NCBI GenBank assembly: GCA_045802605.1
Contig: JBJMQS010000053.1
Span: 186,001 to 250,000 of the forward strand
Direction: 5' to 3'
Source: JBJMQS01 sp045802605
GTDB taxonomy: Bacteria; Planctomycetota; Planctomycetia; Gemmatales; Gemmataceae
DNA: 64,000 nucleotides
Below are positions 24,199-33,870 of the stretch, piece after piece (within the stretch, counting starts at the first letter, position 1; each line of letters opens with the position of its first letter). The position numbers and the translations under genes were made by a program. Below the pieces are notes generated by a model. The model saw nothing but the letters and a program-made list of their open reading frames with translations. It searched no databases and had not been told where the DNA came from.

Positions 24199-25035
24199 AT
24201 GTTTCTGCGTGATCGATTCAACCTGTGTTTGAGCTTATTCGCGGCTTTGCTTGGCGTGGCCGCGATACTTCCTTCCATGGCTCGTGCCGACGTCGAGGAT
24301 CGCCTGTTCGATTTCACCGATGCATACTATTTGGCGAACGGCGTCAATCCCGCGGCGATTGGCGGCCGGCGGCAGGCCGACGGCGTCCTCGGCGAGGAGG
24401 ACACGGCGATGTTTGCAATTCAGCGCAACGTGCGTGCTCTCTTGACGCTGCCGGCGTACAACCAAAGCGGCGCGACGGAATACTTCACCGTTTTGGGCGG
24501 CCTCAGCGCCGATAGCTTCACCAACAACACTGCTGGCCGAAAGGCTCGTCAAATAGCGGATAAATACATCGAGTATATCTTTCCGCAACAAAATACCGAC
24601 CCCGTGGGCCTTGGCGCTTTTCGGCAATCGGTGCTGCTGGATATGCGCGACGGCTACTTCAGCAATAACCCGCTCGGCCTGTGGCTGCACGTGTGGGTGA
24701 ACTACACGCCCAAGGCATTCAACACGGCTGAAGGTAAGAAGGAGTTGGCCGATCTGGCAAAGCGGAACGGCGTTGGGGCTGACGGAACGCCCATCATTCG
24801 CACGGTGGGTGAAGTCGATAAGCTTTTCCAAAAAGGCCTGGTGACGAAAAAGTCGCGCGATCTGCAGGACCCGCTACGATACGCCATCTGCCCGGTCATC
24901 GAAGACCCGACCGACGGCGGGATCGAGGACGACCAGTTCCTGGCTTACCCACGTCGAGCGGATGGCTCGCCGGTGGAGCCTGCGATGCTGCAAAACTTCC
25001 TGAGCCTGCAACTGACGGGTGACTGGCACAACTAG
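24199..25035 (+). CDS. Secreted hypothetical protein downstream of the cytochrome
   Basis: 278 residues from ATG 24199 (GAGG nine bases upstream) with a signal peptide (MFLRDRFNLCLSLFAALLGV, cleavage near ARA-DV). The mature protein is acidic and has no Cys pair or recognised domain; segments such as FDFTDAYYLANGVNPAAIGG and SRDLQDPLRYAICPVIEDP are soluble in character. It follows the cytochrome gene by 165 bases on the same strand and precedes a strong terminator, so it is probably the last gene of that operon and a periplasmic partner. Confidence 0.7.
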   Translation: MFLRDRFNLCLSLFAALLGVAAILPSMARADVEDRLFDFTDAYYLANGVNPAAIGGRRQADGVLGEEDTAMFAIQRNVRALLTLPAYNQSGATEYFTVLGGLSADSFTNNTAGRKARQIADKYIEYIFPQQNTDPVGLGAFRQSVLLDMRDGYFSNNPLGLWLHVWVNYTPKAFNTAEGKKELADLAKRNGVGADGTPIIRTVGEVDKLFQKGLVTKKSRDLQDPLRYAICPVIEDPTDGGIEDDQFLAYPRRADGSPVEPAMLQNFLSLQLTGDWHN

Positions 25036-25062
25036 GTCGTTACGCCCGGAAGCGAAACCTCG

Positions 25063-25102
25063 AGACGCACATGGTGGTGACATCATGTGCGTCTTTTTTT
25101 TT
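25063..25102 (+). terminator. Strong Rho-independent terminator
   Basis: AGACGCACATG (25063-25073) pairs with CATGTGCGTCT (25084-25094) and is followed by a run of nine T. It closes the Popeye/cytochrome/secreted-protein operon. Confidence 0.92.
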
Positions 25103-25186
25103 GCGCGGCTGTTGTCCAGCAGCGCTTTCGAATACACGTATCGCCTGCGGCTGATCGGTCGGCGCACGAAGACGCTGGGCGGCGCG

Positions 25187-27223
25187 TTAAGTGGCCAAGA
25201 CGTCTATGTTTCGCGGAGTCAATGGTGTGGCTAGGTTCTTAATTGGCCGCACAAGACTGAGTAGCCGCGTTGGCGTCCAATCGGTCGGCGGTGCCAACCA
25301 CCAGGGGGGAGATGTGGGCGTTGGTGGGAGACGGATTGTACCGGGAGGGTAGACTTTGATCGGTCCATCGCCGGGCGTCGCAGGTGCCGGCGGATTTCCC
25401 GAGGGACCGTTGGGATTGATTGGCCGTGGTCCGATTGGATCGGAGAGAGTCACTCCGGACAATGAATACTGGAAGTTTCCAAGTACGGAGCCGTCTGTGG
25501 TACCTGCCCCGACGATGTAGCGGTAAGTGCCGGGCCGCAACAAAAGATTGAAGGTGGTCACTTCTCCGGCGTGGATCAGCCGCGTGCCCAAAACGTGGTT
25601 GGCAGCATCTAAAACCGTCAATCGCGCGGCTTTGACATCACTTGCAGGATTTTGCGAAGCATCAAAGACGAGGTGTAGCACTTGCTGCTGATGGGCCACG
25701 AATGTGCCGCGCATCAGTGGCCCACTCGCCGTCAAATTCGCACTCGCGAACTGGGTGAGCTCCACGGTGGGTTGGCGGAAATCGACAAACAGATTGTAAT
25801 TGCCCCCGACAGACGTCGATCCGGGATGAGCATGTCGCACCGCGACGTAGTAATCCTCGTTAGGAGTTGCGCCAACGATTTGGGTCGTGAACGTGCCGCC
25901 TTCGTGCACGAGCACACGATTCCATACGCGCTGCCCGTTTTTATTGAAGACCTCGACGATGGGCTCAGTACCGGTCTGGAGGGTCGTCGTCACCGAGACG
26001 GTCATGGTGACCGGAATGTTGTTCGTAGTTTGTGGGGTTTTTAGCCGGTAGAAATCAACGTCGGTGGAAGTGTTAAGACTTGCCGCCACGGTATAGACCA
26101 CTCGCGATCCGGTGCCGGTCAGGTACTGCTGACCGAGTTGGGTGGCGTTATTGATCGTGTCATTGGTGCCGGCATCCGGGTTGAGCAGTTGCGGTTGATT
26201 GTTCTGAGCCGAGGCCGCGTCTGGTCGCACGACCAAGCGGTAGCCGCCAATCCCGAAGACATCGGTTCGAGCGCCAGTCACGCGGACATAGTAAGTAGCC
26301 CCCGGCGTGAGATTGTTGATGTGCATACTAACGTTGCTAGCGCCAGGCTGTGTTCCGGCGTTGTCGGCCACGACTTGGCCATTTGCTTTCAGCACTTGCA
26401 CCCGTGGAACGAGCAGAGAATAACCGTTAACGTTTACGCTGACTGTGAGTCCAAGGCCCTGTAGGTTGTTCGACTTAAAGACGTACACGTCAGCGTCCGA
26501 TGAAGTCGTGATGTCGGCCAGGACATCCGCGGTCGCCGATGACCCTGGTCCGGAACCCACCTGAATGGGGGACGCTGTGGTCAGCGTGCCATTACTTATC
26601 TTCGCGTCGTAGGAATCTGCGCGACGAATCCCGTACAGGGCTTGAATTGCCAAGACATCGCTGGCACTGAGTCCGGTCCGCGGAATGGCGGAGTCATACA
26701 TCGCCGAAGTTGGATCGTTGCTGCCGGCTAACCCGAAAACGTGGCCGGCCTCGTGCAGGGCCACGGCGTAAATGTTGTTGTCCGAAGCATTGCCGAGAGA
26801 GAAGGGCAATGCGCTGTTAAACCAAACATCCCCGGAACGCGTGCCGGCGTTGACGTCGTAGGGCATCGCCAATGCGGCCGCGTTCGCATCGAGCGGAATG
26901 GCTGCAATCCGGATATCGCCGAATCGCGGATCATACTGTGACGGGCCGGTGACGCCGACGTCCTGACCGCCATCGGCCACGACACCAATATTAATGTTCG
27001 CAGCGGCGGCCCAGGTTTGAAACGCCCGCAGCACCTCCGACTGCCAAGAAGCCGCGGGGATACCAGAAAACGCGGTCGAGAGCTGGCTCGGCACGCCGTC
27101 AACCTTCGTACCGTCGGCCGCGAACGACAGCGTCAGATTTGAAGACGGCCAAGGATTACCAAAGATAGCCGGGACTTCCCGGCCCTCAAGTTCAGTGAGT
27201 TTGGGACAAAACCGGATTGACAT
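25187..27223 (-). CDS. Secreted matrixin-type zinc metalloprotease
   Basis: About 678 residues from ATG 27223, chosen because AAGGAG lies eight bases upstream and because the N-terminus is then MSIRFCPKLTELEGREVPA, the LExRxVPA motif that opens many planctomycete exported proteins. The M10-like catalytic motif HEAGHVFGLAGSND is near residue 170 and the Met-turn SAMYD follows, with Gly-rich strands before it. C-terminal parts hold repeated beta-sandwich domains resembling pre-peptidase C-terminal domains (DADVYVFKSNNLQG, TPGATYYVRVTG, FYRL). It ends in a proline-rich linker. Probably degrades extracellular proteins. It lies downstream of the kinase/sigma pair on the same strand. Confidence 0.85.
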   Translation of the reverse strand: MSIRFCPKLTELEGREVPAIFGNPWPSSNLTLSFAADGTKVDGVPSQLSTAFSGIPAASWQSEVLRAFQTWAAAANINIGVVADGGQDVGVTGPSQYDPRFGDIRIAAIPLDANAAALAMPYDVNAGTRSGDVWFNSALPFSLGNASDNNIYAVALHEAGHVFGLAGSNDPTSAMYDSAIPRTGLSASDVLAIQALYGIRRADSYDAKISNGTLTTASPIQVGSGPGSSATADVLADITTSSDADVYVFKSNNLQGLGLTVSVNVNGYSLLVPRVQVLKANGQVVADNAGTQPGASNVSMHINNLTPGATYYVRVTGARTDVFGIGGYRLVVRPDAASAQNNQPQLLNPDAGTNDTINNATQLGQQYLTGTGSRVVYTVAASLNTSTDVDFYRLKTPQTTNNIPVTMTVSVTTTLQTGTEPIVEVFNKNGQRVWNRVLVHEGGTFTTQIVGATPNEDYYVAVRHAHPGSTSVGGNYNLFVDFRQPTVELTQFASANLTASGPLMRGTFVAHQQQVLHLVFDASQNPASDVKAARLTVLDAANHVLGTRLIHAGEVTTFNLLLRPGTYRYIVGAGTTDGSVLGNFQYSLSGVTLSDPIGPRPINPNGPSGNPPAPATPGDGPIKVYPPGTIRLPPTPTSPPWWLAPPTDWTPTRLLSLVRPIKNLATPLTPRNIDVLAT

Positions 27224-27396
27224 CGAATGACTCCTTCGAATGCACCATGTCTCCTTTAACAACTGCCAAGCCAAGACTTAAGTCAACATTGCTTGCAACG
27301 GAGTCTTGCTGGCATCCACATCTTGATGAGAAGCCGAAGCCACGCAACCGATGCGCCAAAAAATTTGAGATTAATGAGGTCGCCTCGCGTAAGGGG

Positions 27397-30300
27397 TCAT
27401 TTTGATCTGCTTTCGCGGGCCGAGGAGACAATTTTCTTGAATTCCTCCGTCTCGCGGACCGGGAATAAGTCAGGGTCAGTGTCGATGTGCTGGAACCCAT
27501 AGCCCAAACGCAACGCATCTGCCAACAAACGATATGCAGTTCTGGCATCTTCCGGATGCGTCTTTGAAGTCAGTGCGTAGACTCCCGCAAGTTGGTAAAT
27601 CACTTCGGGACCGGGCCCAAGGCTGATGCAACGATCCGCGTCGCGATGGGCGGTCGTTCGATCGCCTGAGCGAGCCAACATCACGGCGCGACCGGCGAGT
27701 GTCAGGAGCGAGTCGGGCGCGAATTCAAGGGCCTTATCCAAAACTGCGATGGCGTTTGCAGTTTGTCCCGGTTGTTCGGCCAAGACGGAGGCTTTATTTT
27801 GCAGTGCAGGCAGGGAATGGGGATTAAGTTTCAAGGCCTCATCGAAATCGGCCAGCGCGCCTTGTGGGTCTTTCGAGGCCCGGGCCAGACCGCGTGTGAT
27901 CCAACTCCGCTCATCTGCTGGCCTTCGGTTCATTCCTTCCTCGTGGTCGGTCCGAGCTGCCGCTGTGTTCCCTTGTCGCTCGCGCACATCGGCCCGCAAA
28001 AAGAACAGGCGCGTTTCAGTTGGGTCTAACTCGATGTTCTTCGTCAAATCCGCTTCGGCTTCCGAAAATCGAGAAAGGCCGGTCAAGGCCATGGCGCGGT
28101 TGCTGTAAGCGTCCTTGAAGTCAACTTTTAACCGCAGGGCGGAGCTGAAGTCGATTTCCGCGGCAACGTTGAGGCCACGATTGAGGCGAGTGAGGCCGCG
28201 GTTGAAGTGGGCCATTGGGTGATCGGGTTCCAACGCAATAGCGGCGTTGAAACAACCCTCAGCGGAGGCATCGCGACCTGCGCCCATGTAGGCGACTCCG
28301 AGGTTGAACCAAGCCCAGAACTGTTGTGGTTCGCGGTTGGTGGCTTCTTCGAGTGGCGGGATCGCCTCGTGGTAGCGGCCCCGCGCCATAGCCGCGGTGC
28401 CCGCTAGATAGAGATCACGTGCCGCCTGAGAAAGATCGGAAGGCGGTTCAATCGCCGGGGCCTTTCGCCCGAGACGAGCGAGCACCTGAGCGCGATCGGC
28501 GGAAACGGATCGCGGAAGCATGTCCGGCGGATATGCGGATTGAGCTCGGTCAATGAGACCAAGGGCCGAGCTAAGTTCGGATTCGCGATGGGCGCCAAGC
28601 GGTAAGACCATTGCTCGATCGGCACGGACGCGGGCTACAGTAGTCAAAATTTCGGCTACTTGCGTGCGCAGTGTCAGCCGATCGGCGTCGGATAGGTAAC
28701 GCACCGAATCATCATCCATCCAATCCGGCCGCTCGATGACCGAATATCGCCCCAACAAATCAAGCGCGCGTTGTTCGCCTTCGCGGAATTTCTCCGGATC
28801 TCGGTTGTGCACCGTAAGCAACGGGACTGCGATTCTCGATTCTGTGCGAAAGCCACGAAACTTCTCGGTGGCGGCTTCCCGAGCTCGTACCTGAGCTTGT
28901 TCAAATTCCAGCGTTCGAATGCGTTCATGCCGCGCATAGAGCGCGCTTCCGAGTGCCACGACGACAAACAACGCGATCGCGGCCACTGAACCTGACGATG
29001 TCAGACGCGGATGTCGCCGGCGCCATTTTCGAAATCGTTCCGGCCACGAATGTTCGCGGGTGTGAATCAAGGGAAGATTATTTAGCTGGCGATCGAGGTC
29101 TTCCGCGAGTGCTTTGGCGGTGGGATAGCGGTGGTTCGGATCGGGTTCCAGGCATTTCAAGACAATCGCCGCCGCACTCGGCGAAATATTGCGGTTCAGC
29201 GATCGCGGATCGACGGGAGGTTTTAAGCGACGATGGATTAAGTCGGCCACCGAACTTTTCGGCAGCGGGTGACTCGACACGTCATACGGTTGTTGGGCGG
29301 TCAATGCCTCAAAGAGTACTAGCCCTAACGAATAGATGTCTGCGCGAGCATCGATTGTCGTGGGCTCTCCCTGCAACTGCTTTAGTTGTTCAGGCGACAT
29401 GTAGGCAGGTGTTCCGCCGATCGTTGGATCGACCTGCATGGTATCGGCGGCCAGGTTGAAGTCGAGCAGCATGGGCTGGCCGTCGTCCGTCAACAACACG
29501 TTACCTGGTTTCACATCCCTATGGAGAATTCCCCGCTCGTGGGCATGTGCAAGTCCTTCGGCGAGCCGAGCGCCTATCCAAAGTACGGCGTCGGCGAAGG
29601 AGAATCGAGAGAGTGAGCGCCAGACCACCCCTGCCACGTTTTGTCGCCCGGATGAAATAGCCAAATCGAAATCCGTCGCGGAGTGCGATGCCGGCACAGA
29701 CTTACCGCGGTGAAGAGCGATTGTTTCGGTCAATTCTTGGCCAGATACAGGACGAGTCTGTCGCGTTCGCAAGTTGGCTATCAAATCGGCCAGAGTCGTG
29801 GCGCCAAGGTACGGCATAACGATCAGTTGAAAGGGGCCTGAACGATGCGACGAATAAATGGGGACGATGTGGGTGTGTTGCAGCCGCGCGAGTGTCTCCG
29901 GCTCGGCTTCCCCGAACTTCGTCGAGATCTTCAATGCGACAGATCGCCCCGCCAGTCCGCGCTGTCGGGATAGGTACACCTTGGCAAAGGAACCACGGCC
30001 AAGTTCTTCGATAAGCTCGAAATCGTCGATAATTTCGCCAGCTTTGGGGAAACTGCGCGCGACACTATCACCAGCAGCCGCGGGATGGCTGGGGATGGGC
30101 CATTGCGATGTATCGATTCCATAATAACTCTCGTATTCTCGCGGGTGCGGCGATTCGCCGCTAGCGATTCGCAAACGATACTCCTCATAGGCGATTTCGC
30201 GGAGGATGGACTTATCCTTGAAAAGTTCCGGAAAGACGGTTCGATAGTCGTCCAACGTCGCGGCTTGCCCCCGCTTGCGACGAAACTCCAGATCGACGCG

Positions 30301-30438
30301 GATCAATTCGCTGAGACATTGCCCATAAATCAAATCATCCGGTGACGGCAAAAAGGCAGCCAGCCGAGGCGTGCCGGATGACCATGCGGCCTCGAAGGCT
30401 CCGATTCGCCGGTCGAGCTCGTCGGCTACATCAACCAT
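27397..30438 (-). CDS. Membrane Ser/Thr protein kinase with C-terminal TPR repeats
   Basis: About 1013 residues from ATG 30438, which overlaps the sigma-factor stop by a few bases and gives MVDVADELDRRI, like the paralogue at 43287 (MVDERNN). A short conserved N-terminal domain comes first (RVDLEFRRKRGQ, YEEYRLR). The kinase domain spans ~140-460: ELGRGSFAKVYLS, K170 in VALK, HRDVKPGNVLL near 306, and GGTPAYMSPEQ. The magnesium-binding triplet reads LLDFNLA (DFN, not DFG). One transmembrane helix near 480 (AAIALFVVVALGSALYA) is followed by TPR-type repeats over ~650-1000. It is a Hanks-type kinase coupled to an ECF factor, a typical planctomycete pair. Confidence 0.9.
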   Translation of the reverse strand: MVDVADELDRRIGAFEAAWSSGTPRLAAFLPSPDDLIYGQCLSELIRVDLEFRRKRGQAATLDDYRTVFPELFKDKSILREIAYEEYRLRIASGESPHPREYESYYGIDTSQWPIPSHPAAAGDSVARSFPKAGEIIDDFELIEELGRGSFAKVYLSRQRGLAGRSVALKISTKFGEAEPETLARLQHTHIVPIYSSHRSGPFQLIVMPYLGATTLADLIANLRTRQTRPVSGQELTETIALHRGKSVPASHSATDFDLAISSGRQNVAGVVWRSLSRFSFADAVLWIGARLAEGLAHAHERGILHRDVKPGNVLLTDDGQPMLLDFNLAADTMQVDPTIGGTPAYMSPEQLKQLQGEPTTIDARADIYSLGLVLFEALTAQQPYDVSSHPLPKSSVADLIHRRLKPPVDPRSLNRNISPSAAAIVLKCLEPDPNHRYPTAKALAEDLDRQLNNLPLIHTREHSWPERFRKWRRRHPRLTSSGSVAAIALFVVVALGSALYARHERIRTLEFEQAQVRAREAATEKFRGFRTESRIAVPLLTVHNRDPEKFREGEQRALDLLGRYSVIERPDWMDDDSVRYLSDADRLTLRTQVAEILTTVARVRADRAMVLPLGAHRESELSSALGLIDRAQSAYPPDMLPRSVSADRAQVLARLGRKAPAIEPPSDLSQAARDLYLAGTAAMARGRYHEAIPPLEEATNREPQQFWAWFNLGVAYMGAGRDASAEGCFNAAIALEPDHPMAHFNRGLTRLNRGLNVAAEIDFSSALRLKVDFKDAYSNRAMALTGLSRFSEAEADLTKNIELDPTETRLFFLRADVRERQGNTAAARTDHEEGMNRRPADERSWITRGLARASKDPQGALADFDEALKLNPHSLPALQNKASVLAEQPGQTANAIAVLDKALEFAPDSLLTLAGRAVMLARSGDRTTAHRDADRCISLGPGPEVIYQLAGVYALTSKTHPEDARTAYRLLADALRLGYGFQHIDTDPDLFPVRETEEFKKIVSSARESRSK

Positions 30439-31057
30439 GGTCGCCATCCTCGGCAAATTCTTTCGCAATCCGTGATCGAAAATCCTGGAGGACTCGTTCA
30501 GTCGTTCGCAACGACCGACCGGTCTTGGCGGCAATTTCGGCGATCTCGTATCCTTCAATCCGCATCCGCACGACTTGGTGATACCCTGCCGGCAATTTTG
30601 CGAGTACTTCCTCAATAACCATTTGCAAAAGGGCATGGGCCGAATGGTCGGTTGCCGGTGGCTCAATTCCAACGTCGGCGAGAGCATCGCCGCTCACCGT
30701 TCGTCGCGCGTCCCGCTTGGCGGCGTGGTGGTGGCGGCCTTTCGAACGGATCTTATTCAGGGTAATCACGAGTAATATGCCCCATATTTCATCTCCGGAG
30801 GGCACGGAGTAGAGGCCTTGACCTGCCCCCCGGAAGAAACTTGCGAAGACGGACTGAACAATATCCTCGGCATCGACGCGAGCGGCGAGATCGTCCCCAC
30901 TACGTGCTTTGGCTAATGCGAGCAAGCGGCGCGCATAGCGCTGATAGAGCGTGCCCGCCGCGCCCTCACTTCCATGCTCGAGTCGCGCTAACAGCGACTG
31001 ATCCGACGTAAATGAAGGCGGCAAAGGATCGGATGAATCTTGTGGAGCGTTAGCCAC
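30431..31057 (-). CDS. ECF-type RNA polymerase sigma factor (pair 1)
   Basis: 208 residues. Region 2 holds RVDAEDIVQSVFASFF and region 4 has LAKLPAGYHQVVRMRIEGYE followed by IAEIAAKTGRSLRTTERVL. It belongs to the planctomycete type of sigma-70 factors that are encoded with a Ser/Thr kinase and lack an anti-sigma gene. It overlaps the downstream kinase gene by eight bases, so both proteins are made together and the kinase may control the factor. It is 45% identical by eye to the second copy at 42672. Confidence 0.92.
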   Translation of the reverse strand: MANAPQDSSDPLPPSFTSDQSLLARLEHGSEGAAGTLYQRYARRLLALAKARSGDDLAARVDAEDIVQSVFASFFRGAGQGLYSVPSGDEIWGILLVITLNKIRSKGRHHHAAKRDARRTVSGDALADVGIEPPATDHSAHALLQMVIEEVLAKLPAGYHQVVRMRIEGYEIAEIAAKTGRSLRTTERVLQDFRSRIAKEFAEDGDHG

Positions 31058-31356
31058 TTTTTGCCACCGTCACGGGAGAACTTTCTAGTTCTCCCAATTT
31101 ACACGGAATGGCAAGCGATTGCGCGGGCCTCCTATTTCCGAGATCTCCGATTCACCTAAGGAAGTGCGACATCCTAAACAAGACCGCCAAAAAGGCATCG
31201 TGCTGCGAGGTCCATTCACATTTAGCCTTCGCAATCCCTCATTATTCAGTTCGAAACAAAATCCGTGAAAAAGTTCGTCTAGATTGGCGGCTCATGATGA
31301 AACTTCGCACTTCCGACTGCGGAAGAGCACATCAGGGCTTTAACAGCGAGGTACCT

Positions 31357-32253
31357 ATGTCAACCCAGAAGTCTTTCCGACCAAAGCTGACCTGCTTGGA
31401 AGGGCGGGACGTGCCGTCGACCACTAATCTGTTCGACGCCAATTTCTATTTGGCGCACAATTCCGATGTCCGAGCTGCTGTTCAAGCCGGACAAATGACG
31501 GCGGAATTCCATTTCCGTCGTTTTGGCGATGCCGAGCGCCGGGCGGGCAACGCGGAGTTCGAACCGGAACATTACTTGGATGACAATCCTGACGTCAAGG
31601 CTGCAGTCGTCGCCGGCCGTATTACGGCATTTCGCCATTTTGAGCTGGCCGGGCAATTTGAAGGGCGAAACCCGGGCCGAACGTCGTTCCGGAACGACGA
31701 TTATTTGCGTTTCAATGATGACGTCCGAGGCGAGGTGGAAGCTCATCACATGACGGCCTTTGAGCACTTCCACTTCTTTGGACAATTCGAAGACCGAATT
31801 CCGTTCGCCGAATTCAATCGCAATGATTACCTCGATGACAATCCTGACGTTCGCGATGCGGTCGAGCATGGGCAAATCTCGGCGGTATTCCACTTTGAGC
31901 ACTTCGGCCGGTTCGAAGATCGCCATCGGGATCTTGGCACTCGAATCACGTTGACACCTAGCCAAACCACGGTGCTCACGGGCACGTCACAGAACCATGA
32001 CGACAAAGTGTTTTTCTCGTTCGTCCCGGCGCAATCGGGGACACTCCAAGTGGTAGTGCAAACCTCCAACAACGTCTTCGCTCAAGTGGAGATCGAGAAC
32101 GAACGCACGGGCGCGCAGGTCTTTGAGACCGACCCGAACAACAACGTGAACTCTGGCAATGTCTCGGTTCTGGCCAATACGCCGTACCGCCTGCGGGTCC
32201 GCGCGCCTGGGAACAGTCCGGCGCAGTTCACCGTGCGTCTGACGCTCACTTGA
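31357..32253 (+). CDS. Secreted/surface repeat protein with four YLxxNPDV repeats
   Basis: 298 residues from ATG 31357 (MSTQKSFRPKLTCLEGRDVP), whose start carries the LExRxVP export-type motif. About four ~45-residue repeats follow, each of pattern FxxxYLxxNPDVxxAVxxGxxxAxxHFxxFGxxEgR (for example YLDDNPDVKAAVVAGRITAF). A pre-peptidase-like beta domain (DDKVFFSFVPAQSGTLQVVV) ends LRVRAPGNSPAQFTVRLTLT. The frame is open upstream, but that part lacks a ribosome site. A frameshifted remnant of the same C-terminus is found at about 42.4 kb. Likely extracellular binding function; no enzyme motif. Confidence 0.75.
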   Translation: MSTQKSFRPKLTCLEGRDVPSTTNLFDANFYLAHNSDVRAAVQAGQMTAEFHFRRFGDAERRAGNAEFEPEHYLDDNPDVKAAVVAGRITAFRHFELAGQFEGRNPGRTSFRNDDYLRFNDDVRGEVEAHHMTAFEHFHFFGQFEDRIPFAEFNRNDYLDDNPDVRDAVEHGQISAVFHFEHFGRFEDRHRDLGTRITLTPSQTTVLTGTSQNHDDKVFFSFVPAQSGTLQVVVQTSNNVFAQVEIENERTGAQVFETDPNNNVNSGNVSVLANTPYRLRVRAPGNSPAQFTVRLTLT

Positions 32254-32389
32254 TGACTGATCTCCATGAGCCCACGAACACGGCTGCTAGTGCCTATGCT
32301 CGGAATGCGGACACCTTGCATCAGGACTTAAGAAACGAAACCGACCGCAACCCCAGTGATCTCTATTTCCACTTGCCCGGAGGCTGTTC

Positions 32390-33763
32390 ATGCGATTTTC
32401 GAGTTTCCTAAAAACAATTGGAACCCGATTTGGTGTTAAGCCAAATCGATCCAATAAAGCAAAGCACTACCTAAAAAGGACACTCCAGGCTGAAAGCCTG
32501 GAGACGCGCGACGCTCCCGCGGGGGGATTGACGCAGTCCATTGCAAATCGCGACATGTTGGGTGACTCGGCTGCGATTGTCCGGACTTCCGCGACTTCGG
32601 GGAAAACCCTACAAGGAGAATTCCTTAAGCAAAGCGAAAGCTCGAATGTTGCAACGAGCAACTCCGGAAAAGGCGGCTCGCTAGTTATTCAAGCGAGTAA
32701 GTCGAGCAACTCCGGGCCCGGCAGCGGGAGTGGTTCGGCAAGTGGCAGCACGTCCGGGTCAGGCAGCGGCTCGGTTTCAACAAGCGGTTCAGGCTCCACG
32801 AGCGGTAGCATGTCGGGATCGGCTAGCGGAAGCACTTCGGGATCCACGAGCGGTTCTGTCTCCACGAGTGGATCCGGTTCGACCAGTGGTAGTACATCCG
32901 GCTCAACGAGCGGGTCGGGATCCGCCAGCGGAAGTACCTCCGCTTCGACCAGCGCGTCGGCGTCTGTGAGCGGATCAGGGTCTACGAGCGGTTCAGGCTC
33001 CACGAGTGGAAGTATCTCAAGTTCAGGGAGTGGCTCTGTTTCCACGAGTGGGTCCGGTTCCACAAGCGGCAGCACGTCAACATCAACAAGTGCCTCCGGC
33101 TCGACGAGCGGCAGTGCATCCACATCGACTAGCACATCTGCTTCCAACAGCGGGTCTGGCTCGACCAGTGGCAGCACCTCGGGCTCAGCGAGTGGCTCTG
33201 TTTCCACGAGCGGATCGACGTCCACAAGCGCTTCAGGCTCGACGAGTGGTTCCGGATCCACAAGTGGCTCAGTGTCAACCAGTGGTTCCAGCTCCGCCAG
33301 CGGTAGCGCCTCTGGCTCAACCAGCAGCAGCAGTTCAGGTTCCACCAGCGCCTCCGGTTCAACCAGTGGCTCGGCGTCAAGCAGCGGCTCTAACTCTGCA
33401 AGTGGGAGCACCTCTGGCTCGACCAGTGGATCGACATCAACGAGCGCCTCAACATCCACCAGTACGTCCGCTTTGGGTAGCGCTTCTGGGTCCACCAGTG
33501 GCAGCACATCAACTTCGGTTTCCACTAGCGGCTCTGGTTCCACGAGCGGCAGCGTTTCAACATCGGGTAGCGGGTCCACTTCTGGATCAACCAGCGGCAG
33601 TACTTCTGGCTCGACAAGTGGCTCGGTCTCAACCAGTGGCTCGGGGTCGGCCAGTAGCTCGACCTCGAATAGTGGGTCCGGTTCAAACAGTGGCCCCGGG
33701 CCGAAGAGCGGCAAGATCGGAGGCGGGAACAAAGGTAAAGGGAATCTCGCCGGGCAGTCATAG
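32390..33763 (+). CDS. Ser/Gly/Thr-repeat surface protein
   Basis: 457 residues. The N-terminus is basic and then carries AESLETRDAPAGG, the planctomycete LExRxAPA motif. From about residue 105 to 445 the protein is almost wholly SGSTSGSGS-type repeat with rare Val, Asn and Ala, ending SGKIGGGNKGKGNLAGQS. This is an extended linker or adhesin stalk rich in potential O-glycosylation sites. The next gene, 107 bases on, encodes a GT25-type glycosyltransferase, which suggests dedicated glycosylation, as in serine-rich repeat adhesins elsewhere (inference). The repetitive DNA makes the antisense strand open as well, but only this strand has the conserved N-terminal motif. Confidence 0.8.
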   Translation: MRFSSFLKTIGTRFGVKPNRSNKAKHYLKRTLQAESLETRDAPAGGLTQSIANRDMLGDSAAIVRTSATSGKTLQGEFLKQSESSNVATSNSGKGGSLVIQASKSSNSGPGSGSGSASGSTSGSGSGSVSTSGSGSTSGSMSGSASGSTSGSTSGSVSTSGSGSTSGSTSGSTSGSGSASGSTSASTSASASVSGSGSTSGSGSTSGSISSSGSGSVSTSGSGSTSGSTSTSTSASGSTSGSASTSTSTSASNSGSGSTSGSTSGSASGSVSTSGSTSTSASGSTSGSGSTSGSVSTSGSSSASGSASGSTSSSSSGSTSASGSTSGSASSSGSNSASGSTSGSTSGSTSTSASTSTSTSALGSASGSTSGSTSTSVSTSGSGSTSGSVSTSGSGSTSGSTSGSTSGSTSGSVSTSGSGSASSSTSNSGSGSNSGPGPKSGKIGGGNKGKGNLAGQS

Positions 33764-33870
33764 ACTCCTGCCGGTTTCGGTAAGATTGAGACCGCTCCAC
33801 CGGCAAAATTCATTGGCGTTGGGGCGGTCATCTCTTGCGCCTCGTGAGTGGTTCGTCCGGAGTACTTTTC

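Noticed and set aside
32700..33700. Repeat array that could be mistaken for CRISPR
   Set aside because: Units are short codon repeats of Ser/Gly/Thr in one frame, without fixed-length spacers and inside a gene.
32689..33831. Minus-strand frame of PLVEPE-type repeats
   Set aside because: It is produced by the GC-biased Ser/Gly/Thr repeat on the other strand. Only the plus frame has the LExRxAPA N-terminal motif.
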